From Campylobacterales bacterium (GTDB taxonomy: Bacteria; Campylobacterota; Campylobacteria; Campylobacterales; Sulfurimonadaceae), in NCBI GenBank assembly GCA_016938735.1, contig JAFGUB010000036.1, forward strand, positions 1 to 64,000: 64,000 nucleotides of DNA, in the 5' to 3' direction. Each line of letters starts with the position of its first letter. The first letter of the stretch is position 1. The notes under the pieces are model-generated. The model saw nothing but the letters and a program-made list of their open reading frames with translations. It ran no database searches and was not told the origin of the DNA. Shown one piece after another: positions 8,583-17,053 of this stretch. Position numbers and translations under genes: made by a program.

Positions 8583-8683
8583 ATCTATTTTTTCACATCA
8601 TTTTTTTAAAGTAGTAACGATTGTAACACACACTTACTTGGCTTAAAAAGGCAACAACCGCCTTACATGTAACACCCGTGTAA

Positions 8684-9163
8684 TCAAAGGCGGCGATAGC
8701 GGATCGTAATGGCATTTTGCTCATCTTTAAACCATACCCCCTCAGAGTCCACGCGGTAGACAATCCGTACGCGCTCTCCTTCGATGTGCTGCTCAAACCC
8801 GCTTTGCGTACGCAAAAGCGCGGCACCGCCGTAGATGCCGCGTCCTTGCAGCACATCGCGCAGCAGGCTTGGCGGATACGCGGGGCTAAGGTACTCGGCA
8901 TTGAAGCGCGACGCCTCCATACACCCCTCGTCCACGCAAATCTCCTCACCGACTTCGATGCGCCGCACCGGAACGCCGCCGCTGTAAAGATCAAGCCGCA
9001 CCCCCTCATCCGCGAAGTGCAGATACCCCATATCCGAAAACTTGATCTTCGGGGTTTTGAGCGTTAAGAGTACACTTTGGCTCGGACCGTAGGTTTTTGA
9101 CGCACAACCGCTAAGCAGCAGCAGGCTAGCCCATAGGATAAAGATACTTGGCATGAACTTCAT
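8684..9163 (-). CDS. Putative lipoprotein of unknown function
   Basis: The 159-residue protein has a signal peptide with lipobox LLSGC (Cys about 20), so it is probably acylated and anchored in the envelope. The mature part is rich in beta-type sequence and has a close cysteine pair (ICVDEGC) that could form a disulfide. I do not recognise a domain. The start overlaps the end of the aldo/keto reductase gene by 38 bases; a second ATG at 9154 is possible. A TTACATGTAA palindrome lies 12 bases beyond its stop. Confidence 0.75.
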   Translation of the reverse strand: MKFMPSIFILWASLLLLSGCASKTYGPSQSVLLTLKTPKIKFSDMGYLHFADEGVRLDLYSGGVPVRRIEVGEEICVDEGCMEASRFNAEYLSPAYPPSLLRDVLQGRGIYGGAALLRTQSGFEQHIEGERVRIVYRVDSEGVWFKDEQNAITIRYRRL

Positions 9164-10142
9164 CGCAGGCCTTTAAAAGTTCGCTAGAGAGCGTTACATG
9201 TAAGGCAGAAAGCGAAGCATCGAGCTGCGCCGCGCTCGTCGCACCGATAATCGTCGAAGCGACAAAATCAAACTGCTTGCTCCACGCAATCGCCATCGTC
9301 ACCGGATCAAGCCCCGCTTCGGCGGCGATACGCAGATACTCCTGCGTCGAGGCGAGGGTTTGGTCGTTCATAAAACGCGCCGCCATCAGCCGCTGACGTT
9401 TATTGCTTGAGGTCATATAGTCGCTAAAACGCCCTTTGGCACGGGGGTTTTGGTTGTATTTGCCGCTGAGCACCCCGCCGCCAAGGGGCGAATAGGGCAG
9501 CAGCGAGATCCGCTCCGCCCTACACAGCGCGGCGATCTCATCGAGCGCGCGGCGGTTTAAGAGCGAGAAGTTGTTTTGGATCGACTCAAACCGGCAGAGC
9601 TTCTCATAATACGACGTCATCAGCGCTTTGGTCGTCCCATAGGCGGTGTCGTTGGAGGTGCCGATGTAGCGCACTTTGCCGCTTTGTACCAGCGCATCAA
9701 AGGCACGCAGGCTCTCTTCGATCGGAACCAAGGTATCGGGCCAGTGCATCTGATAGAGATCGATATACTCCGTCCCTAGCCGCTTCAGACTCCCCTCGAC
9801 CGCCCGCTCGATATGAAAACGGTCCATCGCAGTGAGGCCGTGACGAATCGGCGGCACAAACCAGCCGTTGGCCCCTCCGGCGACCTTGGTGGCCAAAATA
9901 ATAGAGTCGCGCGGCTTGGTGCGCAACCAACGCCCCACGATCCGCTCCGTCTCACCCGCCAAAGCGGCATCGGGCGGAACGGGGTAGAGCTCGGCGGTAT
10001 CGAAAAAATTGATCCCCGCTTCATACGCCTTGTCCATAATTCTAAAGGCTTCTGCTTCGTCACACTGGGAGGCAAAAGTCATGGTGCCCAGGCAGATCGG
10101 GCTGACGCGAAGGCCGCTACGGCCGATATAGCGAAACTGCAT
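9126..10142 (-). CDS. Aldo/keto reductase
   Basis: The 338-residue NADPH-dependent oxidoreductase of the Tas/YajO type has the TIM-barrel AKR landmarks: GTMTFASQ, the catalytic INFFDTAELYP (Asp and Tyr), Lys in LATKVAG, and His in YQMHWPD, then the C-terminal nucleotide-binding STIIGATSAAQL. The start at 10142 is set by AAGGAG about 5 bases upstream; a longer open frame to 10331 codes for unlikely sequence. The substrate is unknown. It carries a palindrome at 9194 encoding Leu-His-Val. Confidence 0.92.
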   Translation of the reverse strand: MQFRYIGRSGLRVSPICLGTMTFASQCDEAEAFRIMDKAYEAGINFFDTAELYPVPPDAALAGETERIVGRWLRTKPRDSIILATKVAGGANGWFVPPIRHGLTAMDRFHIERAVEGSLKRLGTEYIDLYQMHWPDTLVPIEESLRAFDALVQSGKVRYIGTSNDTAYGTTKALMTSYYEKLCRFESIQNNFSLLNRRALDEIAALCRAERISLLPYSPLGGGVLSGKYNQNPRAKGRFSDYMTSSNKRQRLMAARFMNDQTLASTQEYLRIAAEAGLDPVTMAIAWSKQFDFVASTIIGATSAAQLDASLSALHVTLSSELLKACDEVHAKYLYPMG

Positions 10143-10252
10143 CGCTGCTCCTTGATCTTTATTTGGGCGATTATATCCAAAGCACTTGAGACAACTCCAT
10201 CTGCAAATTCTGTTACAATCACCGCAACAGTTTTGAATTTGAGGAGGGTTGC

Positions 10253-11827
10253 ATGTTGCGTCGGCTGCTCGATGCCTCCACCCAGACCGCGCTGCTGATC
10301 CTTCATAACGACGAAACCCTCTACTATGCAACCCCCGCAGCAGCCGCTCTGCTTGGCTTTGCAGAGCGGCTCGACGGCCTTTTAGACGACGAGGCGCTAC
10401 GGCACTACCGCGATGCCCTTAAGCGCCGCTCCAATGTCTTTAGCCTCCCGCTCGGCGGTGAACTGTTGATGCAGTGCGAGCGCATCAGCATCGACCATGA
10501 GTACTTCATCCTCGCCCGTATCGAAGCGCACGAGAGCCAAACGCTGCTGCAAGAGCGTATCGAAGCGCTCGAAGCGCTGCTGCAAAGCCGCACCGAATCC
10601 TTTGAAGCCATGCTCTATACCGACCCCGTCACGCTGCTGCGCACGCGCCATGCGCTGCTTGAAGAGATCGGCAAAAGCGCCATGCCCACCCTTTTTCTCA
10701 TCGACATTCAAGACTACAACCGCTACCTTGACCTCTACGGCACCGCCATCGGCGAGGCAATCCAACAGATGTTTGCGCAGATGCTCCAAGCGGTCGCACA
10801 GCCCAAGGAGTACCTGCTCTACCACCTAAAATCGGATCTCTTTGCGATGCTGCATCCAAGCGACTACATCGATACGCCCAAATACGAAGCCGACCTCTTC
10901 GAACTGCTCGATACGGTTTTAGAAAATCCACTCTATATCCCCGCCATCGACGACACCCTCTTTATCGACATCACCGTCGGTTTCGCTTCAGGCAACGACA
11001 ACCTGCTCAACCACGCCTATGACGCGCTGGGCAAAGCCAAATCGACCCGCAAGCGCTATGTCTATTTTCACCCCTTTCACAACCGCAGCGACGAGCACCG
11101 TCAAATCCTACAGGTCAAAAAAGAGATCCAAGAGAGCATCGAACGAGGCGACTTCCTGCCCGTCTTTCAAGCCATCACCGACCGCGAGCGCCGCATCATC
11201 AAGTATGAGGTGCTCATCCGTATGCGACAAGAGGGCAAACTGGTCTCTCCGGGCTATTTTCTCGATATCGCCGCCAAGACCAACCAGTATGAGCAGATCT
11301 CCCAAAACACCCTATTGCTGGCCATCGACGCCTTTAGAAGCCGCACGGAGACGCTCTCTCTGAATTTTTCGCAGCTTGATATCAATAACAAAGAGCTGCT
11401 GCGCACCTTAGAGCAGCGCCTGCGCAGCTACAATATGGCCAAACGGGTCATTTTTGAGATCGTCGAGAGCGACGCCATCGACAATTATGAGGCAATTCGC
11501 ACCTTTGTCGCCCGTTTTCGCCGCATCGGTGTGCGTTTTGCCATCGACGATTTCGGCAGCGGCTACGCCAACTTTGCCCACATCATGGAACTGGAACCCG
11601 ATTACCTTAAAATCGACGGTTCGCTCGTCAAAGATCTGCTGGAGAATCAACGCAGCTTTTTGATGGTGAACTCCATCATCCAGTTCGCGCACGATCTGGG
11701 CATCACCGTCATCGCGGAATTCGTCTCAAGTGCTGCCATTTTCGACGCGCTGCACGCCATGGGTGTGGATGAATTTCAAGGCTTTTATCTGGGCAAACCC
11801 GAACCGCTTTCTGACACCGTGTCATAA
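10253..11827 (+). CDS. EAL-domain protein with PAS-like N-terminus and degenerate GGDEF
   Basis: The product is 524 residues. Residues 1-95 look like a PAS-type sensor, about 85-125 are a coiled coil, about 125-270 a GGDEF fold whose active site reads KSDLF instead of GGDEF, and about 280-520 an EAL domain. In the EAL domain EVL replaces EAL, but LNFS, FEIVES, IDDFGSG, LKIDGS, IAEFV and FQGFYLG retain the metal and catalytic residues, so c-di-GMP phosphodiesterase activity is plausible. The cyclase half is probably inactive or regulatory. No membrane segment is seen. GAGGAGG lies just before the ATG, and TACAAT at 10214-10219 is a possible -10. Confidence 0.9.
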   Translation: MLRRLLDASTQTALLILHNDETLYYATPAAAALLGFAERLDGLLDDEALRHYRDALKRRSNVFSLPLGGELLMQCERISIDHEYFILARIEAHESQTLLQERIEALEALLQSRTESFEAMLYTDPVTLLRTRHALLEEIGKSAMPTLFLIDIQDYNRYLDLYGTAIGEAIQQMFAQMLQAVAQPKEYLLYHLKSDLFAMLHPSDYIDTPKYEADLFELLDTVLENPLYIPAIDDTLFIDITVGFASGNDNLLNHAYDALGKAKSTRKRYVYFHPFHNRSDEHRQILQVKKEIQESIERGDFLPVFQAITDRERRIIKYEVLIRMRQEGKLVSPGYFLDIAAKTNQYEQISQNTLLLAIDAFRSRTETLSLNFSQLDINNKELLRTLEQRLRSYNMAKRVIFEIVESDAIDNYEAIRTFVARFRRIGVRFAIDDFGSGYANFAHIMELEPDYLKIDGSLVKDLLENQRSFLMVNSIIQFAHDLGITVIAEFVSSAAIFDALHAMGVDEFQGFYLGKPEPLSDTVS

Positions 11828-11865
11828 AATCGAGCCGCGCTTTGGCACCATGCTAGAGTGGCGGC

Positions 11866-13170
11866 ATGAAAATCCATATCGACCTTGATGCCTTTTTCGT
11901 CTCCGCCGAATGTACCCGCGACCCCTCCTTGCGCCGCAAACCCGTTGCCGTCGGCGGTCGGGGCGATTGGCGCATCTTTCATGAGAGCGGGGCGCAGGAG
12001 TGCGATTTTGAGACCAGAGGCTCCTTTTTGGGTGCCTTCTTTCATGCCCGCGACCCGAGCGCGGACGATCTTGAGCACTTTTTAGACGATAAGGGCCGGC
12101 TGCGCGGCATCGTCATGACGGCAAGCTACGAGGCCAGACGCTTTGGCATCACGACGGGCATGAGCCTGCATGAGGCAAAGCTACGCTGTGCGCCGCTTAT
12201 CGTCAAAGCCCCCGATATGGCACTCTACAAACGCCTCTCCCATGCCCTACACGACTTTTTGATCGAACGCATGCCGCTGATCGAACAAGCCAGCATCGAC
12301 GAGTTTTACGGCGATCTAGGCGGATGGATTGCCGATGCGGAGGTGCCCTGCTTTATCGACCTGCTCCGCCACGAGATCAAAGCCGCGCTGGATCTGAGCG
12401 TCTCCATCGGCGCAGCCCCCACCAAAAGCATCGCCAAACTGGCCACGGGCCGCGCCAAGCCTTTTGGTTCACTCTGCCTCTTTGCCGATGAAATACACGA
12501 CTTTATCGAAGCGATCGAAGTGGGTGAATTTCCGGGCATCGGTCGCTCCATGCGCCGCAGACTTGAAGATTACAAAATCAAAACGCTTGGCGAACTGATC
12601 CGCGCCAAGTCGCTCGTTTGTGGCTGGGGGCCTTACGCGCAGCGCCTCTACGAAGCGGTCTGCGGGCTCGATCATGAACCGATCAAGGCCGAAAAACCGC
12701 GCCAATCCATCGGCATCTCCCGTAGTTTCTCACCGCTGCTTGAGCGTATGGAACTACGGCGACGCGTCTTGATTCTCAGCCGCCACCTTGCCTTTGCCAT
12801 CACACGCCTTGAGGTGCTGCCCACGCACTACAGCCTCTCAATTCGTTACGAATTTACATACAATTCCACACAAGCTTGCAGTGACCGGAGGCTCTTTAGC
12901 GAAGCGCATTTCAAATCCCTCTGTTTCGAGCTGCTCTCCCGTGCCGATCGGCACCCCAGCCACAGAGTCGTCGGCCTCGCGCTGCACGCTTCTCACTTTA
13001 CATGTAACAGCCGGCGCACCCTCGATCTGCTCACCTTTGAAAGTGACCGTGCGGCCCACCGCCTCTCATGCGAACTTGGTCGCGTGCGTCAGCGTTACGG
13101 GCTTGATGCCCTGCGCTGGGGCGGTGAAATGGCACAAAATGACACGCTTTCAAAGAACTCTAAAAAGTAG
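11866..13170 (+). CDS. dinB: Y-family DNA polymerase IV with an N-terminal insertion
   Basis: The 434-residue translesion polymerase shows the palm motif IDLDAFFVSAE (Asp6, Asp8) and the second catalytic pair in ASIDEFYGDL near residue 143; a helix-hairpin-helix-like GIGRSMRRRLEDYKI and a little-finger region follow. Between VAVGG and GIVMTASYEAR, where E. coli DinB has only a few residues, about 48 extra residues are present. No Shine-Dalgarno sequence is seen; TAGAGT ends 6 nt before ATG, so a leaderless transcript is possible. A palindrome at 12998 encodes Phe-Thr-Cys-Asn. Confidence 0.92.
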   Translation: MKIHIDLDAFFVSAECTRDPSLRRKPVAVGGRGDWRIFHESGAQECDFETRGSFLGAFFHARDPSADDLEHFLDDKGRLRGIVMTASYEARRFGITTGMSLHEAKLRCAPLIVKAPDMALYKRLSHALHDFLIERMPLIEQASIDEFYGDLGGWIADAEVPCFIDLLRHEIKAALDLSVSIGAAPTKSIAKLATGRAKPFGSLCLFADEIHDFIEAIEVGEFPGIGRSMRRRLEDYKIKTLGELIRAKSLVCGWGPYAQRLYEAVCGLDHEPIKAEKPRQSIGISRSFSPLLERMELRRRVLILSRHLAFAITRLEVLPTHYSLSIRYEFTYNSTQACSDRRLFSEAHFKSLCFELLSRADRHPSHRVVGLALHASHFTCNSRRTLDLLTFESDRAAHRLSCELGRVRQRYGLDALRWGGEMAQNDTLSKNSKK

Positions 13171-13175
13171 CGCGC

Positions 13176-13181
13176 TATAAT
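13176..13181 (+). promoter_or_regulatory. Probable -10 element for the lipase gene
   Basis: TATAAT preceded by GC lies 31 bases before ATG 13213; the leader contains CAAGGAG. Confidence 0.5.
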
Positions 13182-13212
13182 CAAAAATTGTTACCATACA
13201 AGGAGCCATGAG

Positions 13213-15222
13213 ATGGTGAGATTCCTTTTGTCCGCTTCGGCGGTTTTGTTACTTTTGAGCGGCTGCAACGACGATATCGACACGGTATCTTCCAATGAGC
13301 AACCCGGCGCATTTACGGTGATGGACTCTAGCGGCGGCAACATCCCTTACCCCAACGACCTTATGTTTGCGGGCTCGACCGACGGCACGCTCAATATCCC
13401 CGTCGCCCCGGGTGCCTCCGACGCGGTGGTCAAGGAGGCGCTCAACGCGCTTGACGGCTTTTCGACCACGTCACCCATCACCATCGGTACGACCGCACCG
13501 CTCGAGAGCGCTTCGCTTGCGGCGCATGTGCGCCTCTTCAAGGCCCAAAGCGCGGCATTGCCGCAGACCAATCAGATTCCTGCGGTGCTCTCCATCACGG
13601 ACGAGCTGGAGTTCGGCGTCGATTTCGCCGCTTTCGCATCCGAAAACCGCATTGCCATCATGCCCTATCGCCCTCTTGAGCCGGATACCACCTACGTCGT
13701 CGCCCTCACCCGAGGCATCGCCAACGCCGAAGGTCAACCGCTTGAGAGCGATGCGGCCACGCTGATGATCAACGGTACGCAGCCGCTTTATGATTTCGCA
13801 ACCCAAACCGCCCTTGTGTCCCATCCAAGCGCCCAAAGCCTCGAAGCGCTGCGCCAACTCAATCAACTGCGCAACGCCGCATTGATGACCCAAGAGGGCA
13901 TTACATGTAAGGCCGATACCCGCGGCGTCTCCTGCCCCGACATCCTGATCTCGTGGAACTTCACCACCCAAAGCATCGGCAAGGTCGCCAAAGCCTTCGC
14001 CGCGCACAATCCCGACGGCAACCTCACCGTCGTCTCCAGCGGCTTGAATACCTCGATCCTCAGCCCCCTCTTTGGCAAGGCCGACATCTATGTCGGTACG
14101 CTCAGCGGTCTGCCCTACTACCTGGGCACGCAAAGCAGCGAAGATCCGATGGCACCGCTGCTGCGCTCGTTTGAATTCAACGCCTCCTCCGCCCTGCCCC
14201 AGCAGCGCTCCACGCAGAGCATTCCGGTGCTGCTGAGCCTACCCAACGCGAACAGCGGCGTCTCTATGCCTGCCGCAGGCTGGCCGGTAGCGATTTTCCA
14301 GCACGGTATTACGCAAGACCGCACCAATCTCCTCGCCATTGCCGACGCACTTGCGGCTGCAGGCTACGCGGGCATCGCGATCGATCTGCCCCTGCACGGC
14401 GTCACGGATGCGGCTTCGCCGTTTAAAACCGCTATGGAGCGCACCTTCGATCTCGACCTCGATCAAGACGGTGCCATTGACAGCTCGGGCGCTTACTATA
14501 TGAATTTGGCCAATCTTGGCGTCGCCCGCGACAACGTCCGCCAATCCACCTCGGACCTTATCACCCTCTACAATGCGCTTGATACCCTAGAGGGGGGCCC
14601 CATCGATCACGAGCGCGTCGCCTTTCTCGGCCACTCTCTGGGCACCATCGCCGCTTTTGGCTTTTTAGATACCAACCTCACACTTGAGAGCGTCACGCTG
14701 GCCATGCCCGGCGGCGGCATCGCCCAACTGCTCAGCCACTCTCCGGCCTTTGGACAGGAGATCCGCGATGCTCTGGCTGCAGCGGGCATCGAACCCGACA
14801 GCGCCGCTTATGAGTCGTTTTTGCTGGCGGCCCAAACGGTACTCGATGATGCCGATCCGCTCAACTACGCCGCTTCGGTCGCCCCCAAACACACCGTCTT
14901 CGCCCTCGAAGCCGTAGGCGACGGCACTCAGGGAAGCGGCGATCAAACCATCCCCAACAACATCATCCCCCAAGCTCCGCTCAGCGGTACCGATCCCCTG
15001 CTACACCTGCTGGGGATGCGCGACATCAACGCCTCCGCCGCACCGTTTGCTGCCGTAACCGCAAATACCAAATCCCGCTTTACCGTCGGCGGACACTCAT
15101 CTCTGCTCGACCCCGCAGCGTCGTTTGAGGCCACCATGGAGATGCAGTCGCAGACCGCTTCGTTTATCGGCTCGCAAGGCCAATTTATCCGCATCGGTAA
15201 CAGTGCGATACTGGCTCAATAA
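13213..15222 (+). CDS. Surface lipoprotein lipase/esterase, VolA-like
   Basis: The 669-residue protein carries a signal peptide with lipobox LLSGC and therefore is probably lipidated. The N-terminal half resembles the bacterial virulence-factor lipase N domain (Lipase_bact_N; FTVMDSSGGNIPYPNDLMF, then PLEPDTTYVVALTRGI). The C-terminal half is an alpha/beta hydrolase with oxyanion-type FQHGITQDR, nucleophile elbow GHSLGT (Ser475) and a late GGHSSLLDP His. Vibrio VolA is an outer-membrane lysophospholipase of this architecture; the substrate here is inferred. ATG 13213 has an AAGGAG site upstream. A palindrome at 13901 encodes Ile-Thr-Cys-Lys. A hairpin built from two palindromes follows the stop. 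Confidence 0.87.
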   Translation: MVRFLLSASAVLLLLSGCNDDIDTVSSNEQPGAFTVMDSSGGNIPYPNDLMFAGSTDGTLNIPVAPGASDAVVKEALNALDGFSTTSPITIGTTAPLESASLAAHVRLFKAQSAALPQTNQIPAVLSITDELEFGVDFAAFASENRIAIMPYRPLEPDTTYVVALTRGIANAEGQPLESDAATLMINGTQPLYDFATQTALVSHPSAQSLEALRQLNQLRNAALMTQEGITCKADTRGVSCPDILISWNFTTQSIGKVAKAFAAHNPDGNLTVVSSGLNTSILSPLFGKADIYVGTLSGLPYYLGTQSSEDPMAPLLRSFEFNASSALPQQRSTQSIPVLLSLPNANSGVSMPAAGWPVAIFQHGITQDRTNLLAIADALAAAGYAGIAIDLPLHGVTDAASPFKTAMERTFDLDLDQDGAIDSSGAYYMNLANLGVARDNVRQSTSDLITLYNALDTLEGGPIDHERVAFLGHSLGTIAAFGFLDTNLTLESVTLAMPGGGIAQLLSHSPAFGQEIRDALAAAGIEPDSAAYESFLLAAQTVLDDADPLNYAASVAPKHTVFALEAVGDGTQGSGDQTIPNNIIPQAPLSGTDPLLHLLGMRDINASAAPFAAVTANTKSRFTVGGHSSLLDPAASFEATMEMQSQTASFIGSQGQFIRIGNSAILAQ

Positions 15223-15228
15223 TGCCTC

Positions 15229-15255
15229 TACATGTAACCTCGGCGGTTACATGTA
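15229..15255 (+). repeat. Hairpin made of two palindrome copies after the lipase gene
   Basis: TACATGTAACC (15229-15239) pairs perfectly with GGTTACATGTA (15245-15255) across a 5-nt loop. It starts 6 bases after the lipase stop and ends one base before the next ATG. There is no U-run, so it is not a classic intrinsic terminator. Confidence 0.75.
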
Positions 15256-16185
15256 ATGCTGCTACGCTACTTTCGTTCCTTCTACCTGCAAAACTATCCC
15301 GACGATATGGAGCAGTGCCTTGAGGCTTTTGCCGTCTTTGGCGCTCTGGGCATTTCGCTTGATCTGAGCCGTCCGCTTGAAGCGCTCATCGAAACGCATA
15401 TCCTTGAGCACTACGGCAGCCTCTACAACCACATCGACACCCTGCTGCAAGGCAACGCGCTCTATCACGACCTGCTGCACGCCGTCGCTACCGGCGACAG
15501 GCGCAGTCACTCTATCCTCAAGCGCAGCCGCATCTTTGGGCAAAAAGGCAACGAAGCACTCGATTTTCTGCGCCGATGCGGAATTTTAGAGTATGAGTTC
15601 TCCCGTGAAGAACCGCCCGTCAAGAGCCACCCAAAACAGCGCTTCAAACGCGACATAGAGCGCCACCGCATCTCGCACAAGCTGCGCTTTCGTCACCCTT
15701 TTTTACGTTTTTGGTTCTACTTCATCACTCCTTGCAGCGCGCAGATCGTGCGCGGCGACTACCAGCCGTTTTTGGAGCGCTTTGCGCAGCACCATCAGGC
15801 GTTTTGCGGCTACACCTTTGAAGCGCTCTGCGAGCTCTATCTTCGCCGCCTCTACACACAAGAAGAGATTCTGGATTCCGGGAGCTACTGGGATCGACAA
15901 GTAGAGATTGACCTGCTGCTGGTGACCAAAAAAGGCTCAGTTATTGTCGGAGAGTGCAAATGGACCAACCACAAAACCAACAAAAAAGAGCTGCACCGCC
16001 TGCTTGAGAAGTGCGAAAAAGCCTCCATCACACCCGATGTCGTGATGCTCTTTACCAAAAGAGGCTTCTCCAACGAGCTACTCCAATGTGCTTCCAAACG
16101 TCTTGAGCTTCATCTGGCGCAGGAGCTGGAGCTGCTTTTAGAAGAGGGCGATAGAGGCGAAATTCTTCAGCCGCTCTTTAACTGA
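15256..16185 (+). CDS. DUF234-type PD-(D/E)xK nuclease-like protein without ATPase domain
   Basis: The 309-residue protein resembles the C-terminal part of archaeal/bacterial ATPases of the DUF234 family: a winged-helix region (about 40-115), a linker, and a nuclease-like core with SYWDRQVEIDLLLV and GSVIVGECKW (Asp-Glu-Lys type site). The N-terminal AAA domain with Walker motifs normally found in this family is missing. The ATG at 15256 directly follows a strong hairpin and no normal Shine-Dalgarno sequence is seen, so translation may be poor or structure-controlled. It converges on, and overlaps by 8 bases, the J-domain gene. Confidence 0.75.
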   Translation: MLLRYFRSFYLQNYPDDMEQCLEAFAVFGALGISLDLSRPLEALIETHILEHYGSLYNHIDTLLQGNALYHDLLHAVATGDRRSHSILKRSRIFGQKGNEALDFLRRCGILEYEFSREEPPVKSHPKQRFKRDIERHRISHKLRFRHPFLRFWFYFITPCSAQIVRGDYQPFLERFAQHHQAFCGYTFEALCELYLRRLYTQEEILDSGSYWDRQVEIDLLLVTKKGSVIVGECKWTNHKTNKKELHRLLEKCEKASITPDVVMLFTKRGFSNELLQCASKRLELHLAQELELLLEEGDRGEILQPLFN

Positions 16186-16975
16186 CAATCCGTAGAGCCG
16201 TATAGGCCTCTTGGAGCAGTTGAAATTTGCGGGTGTATTGATTGACGACTTCAGGATGCTCATAATGGACCAGATCGGGATGGTAGACCTTAACGAGCTT
16301 TTTGTAGCTTTTTTTGAGCAAGTCCTGAGAGGCACCGACCGGGCACTCCAAAACGGTGTAGTAGTGCGTCATATCCGCAACATGACTCTCTTCATCTTCG
16401 AAGCCAAACTCAGCAAAATCGCCGTAAAGCTTCCGCATAAAATGGGTATCGTAGCGAAAGAAAATCGAGAAATGCAGTACATGTTTTTTTGAGAGCATCC
16501 GCTCCAGTCTCGATTTGGCATGCATCTGCGACATATCCAACAGCAGTGTCGTGGGGCTGCACTCTAGTACAAACTCTTCTAGCTGCGACCTTAAAAAGAG
16601 CACCACCCACGGGTTTGGACGTGCCACCGATGCTACGACACGCTGCGCACTTTTGGCACTCAGTTCAACGCCGACGGAGCAGAGCTCCTCGCAAGAGGTC
16701 ACCTCGATTTTGATCGGTTTACGCAGATAGCGCATCAGCGAGCGACGGTAAAACGCGGCGGAGAAGAGATGCTCTGTAGCATAATGATCGCTCAGCGCGT
16801 CTATGAATCGGCGGCGATCCCCCTCCAGCGCGTCGTTGTAAAAGAGCAGCATCGCGCGTGGTAAGAAGAGAATGTCATGCGCCTGCGCGCTCAGAAACGC
16901 CTCGATCCACGGCGCGTGAAGCGACTCAAAAGAGGTGCGGATGAGGATCAGATTGTTCTGCAACACCACTTCCAT
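16178..16975 (-). CDS. Protein with C-terminal J domain
   Basis: The 265-residue protein has an unrecognised N-terminal part (1-195) and a C-terminal J domain (about 203-263): THYYTVLECPVGASQDLLKK, the HPD motif in VYHPDLV near residue 231, and a final helix. It should stimulate a DnaK-type chaperone. No Gly/Phe or zinc-finger region is present, so it is a class III J protein. A sigma54-like promoter lies upstream at 17009-17025; in Campylobacterota sigma54 mainly drives flagellar genes, so a flagellar role is possible but inferred. Confidence 0.85.
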   Translation of the reverse strand: MEVVLQNNLILIRTSFESLHAPWIEAFLSAQAHDILFLPRAMLLFYNDALEGDRRRFIDALSDHYATEHLFSAAFYRRSLMRYLRKPIKIEVTSCEELCSVGVELSAKSAQRVVASVARPNPWVVLFLRSQLEEFVLECSPTTLLLDMSQMHAKSRLERMLSKKHVLHFSIFFRYDTHFMRKLYGDFAEFGFEDEESHVADMTHYYTVLECPVGASQDLLKKSYKKLVKVYHPDLVHYEHPEVVNQYTRKFQLLQEAYTALRIVS

Positions 16976-17008
16976 GCCATCCCTTTATCGTGAGGTTTGA
17001 CATGAAAA

Positions 17009-17025
17009 AGCAAGAAAGGTTCCAA
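17009..17025 (-). promoter_or_regulatory. Sigma54-type promoter for the J-domain gene
   Basis: On the minus strand TTGGAACCTTTCTTGCT has GG and GC separated by 10 bases, the required -24/-12 spacing of RpoN promoters, and matches the GGAA-N-TTGCT form described in Campylobacterota. The start site would lie near 16998, with AAAGGGATGGC before the ATG at 16975. Confidence 0.65.
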
Positions 17026-17053
17026 TTATGGCACCCTCCAAGCAATTTGGCCC

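Noticed and set aside
10143..10331. 63-residue N-terminal extension of the aldo/keto reductase
   Set aside because: The extension lacks AKR similarity, and a good AAGGAG site precedes the internal ATG at 10142.
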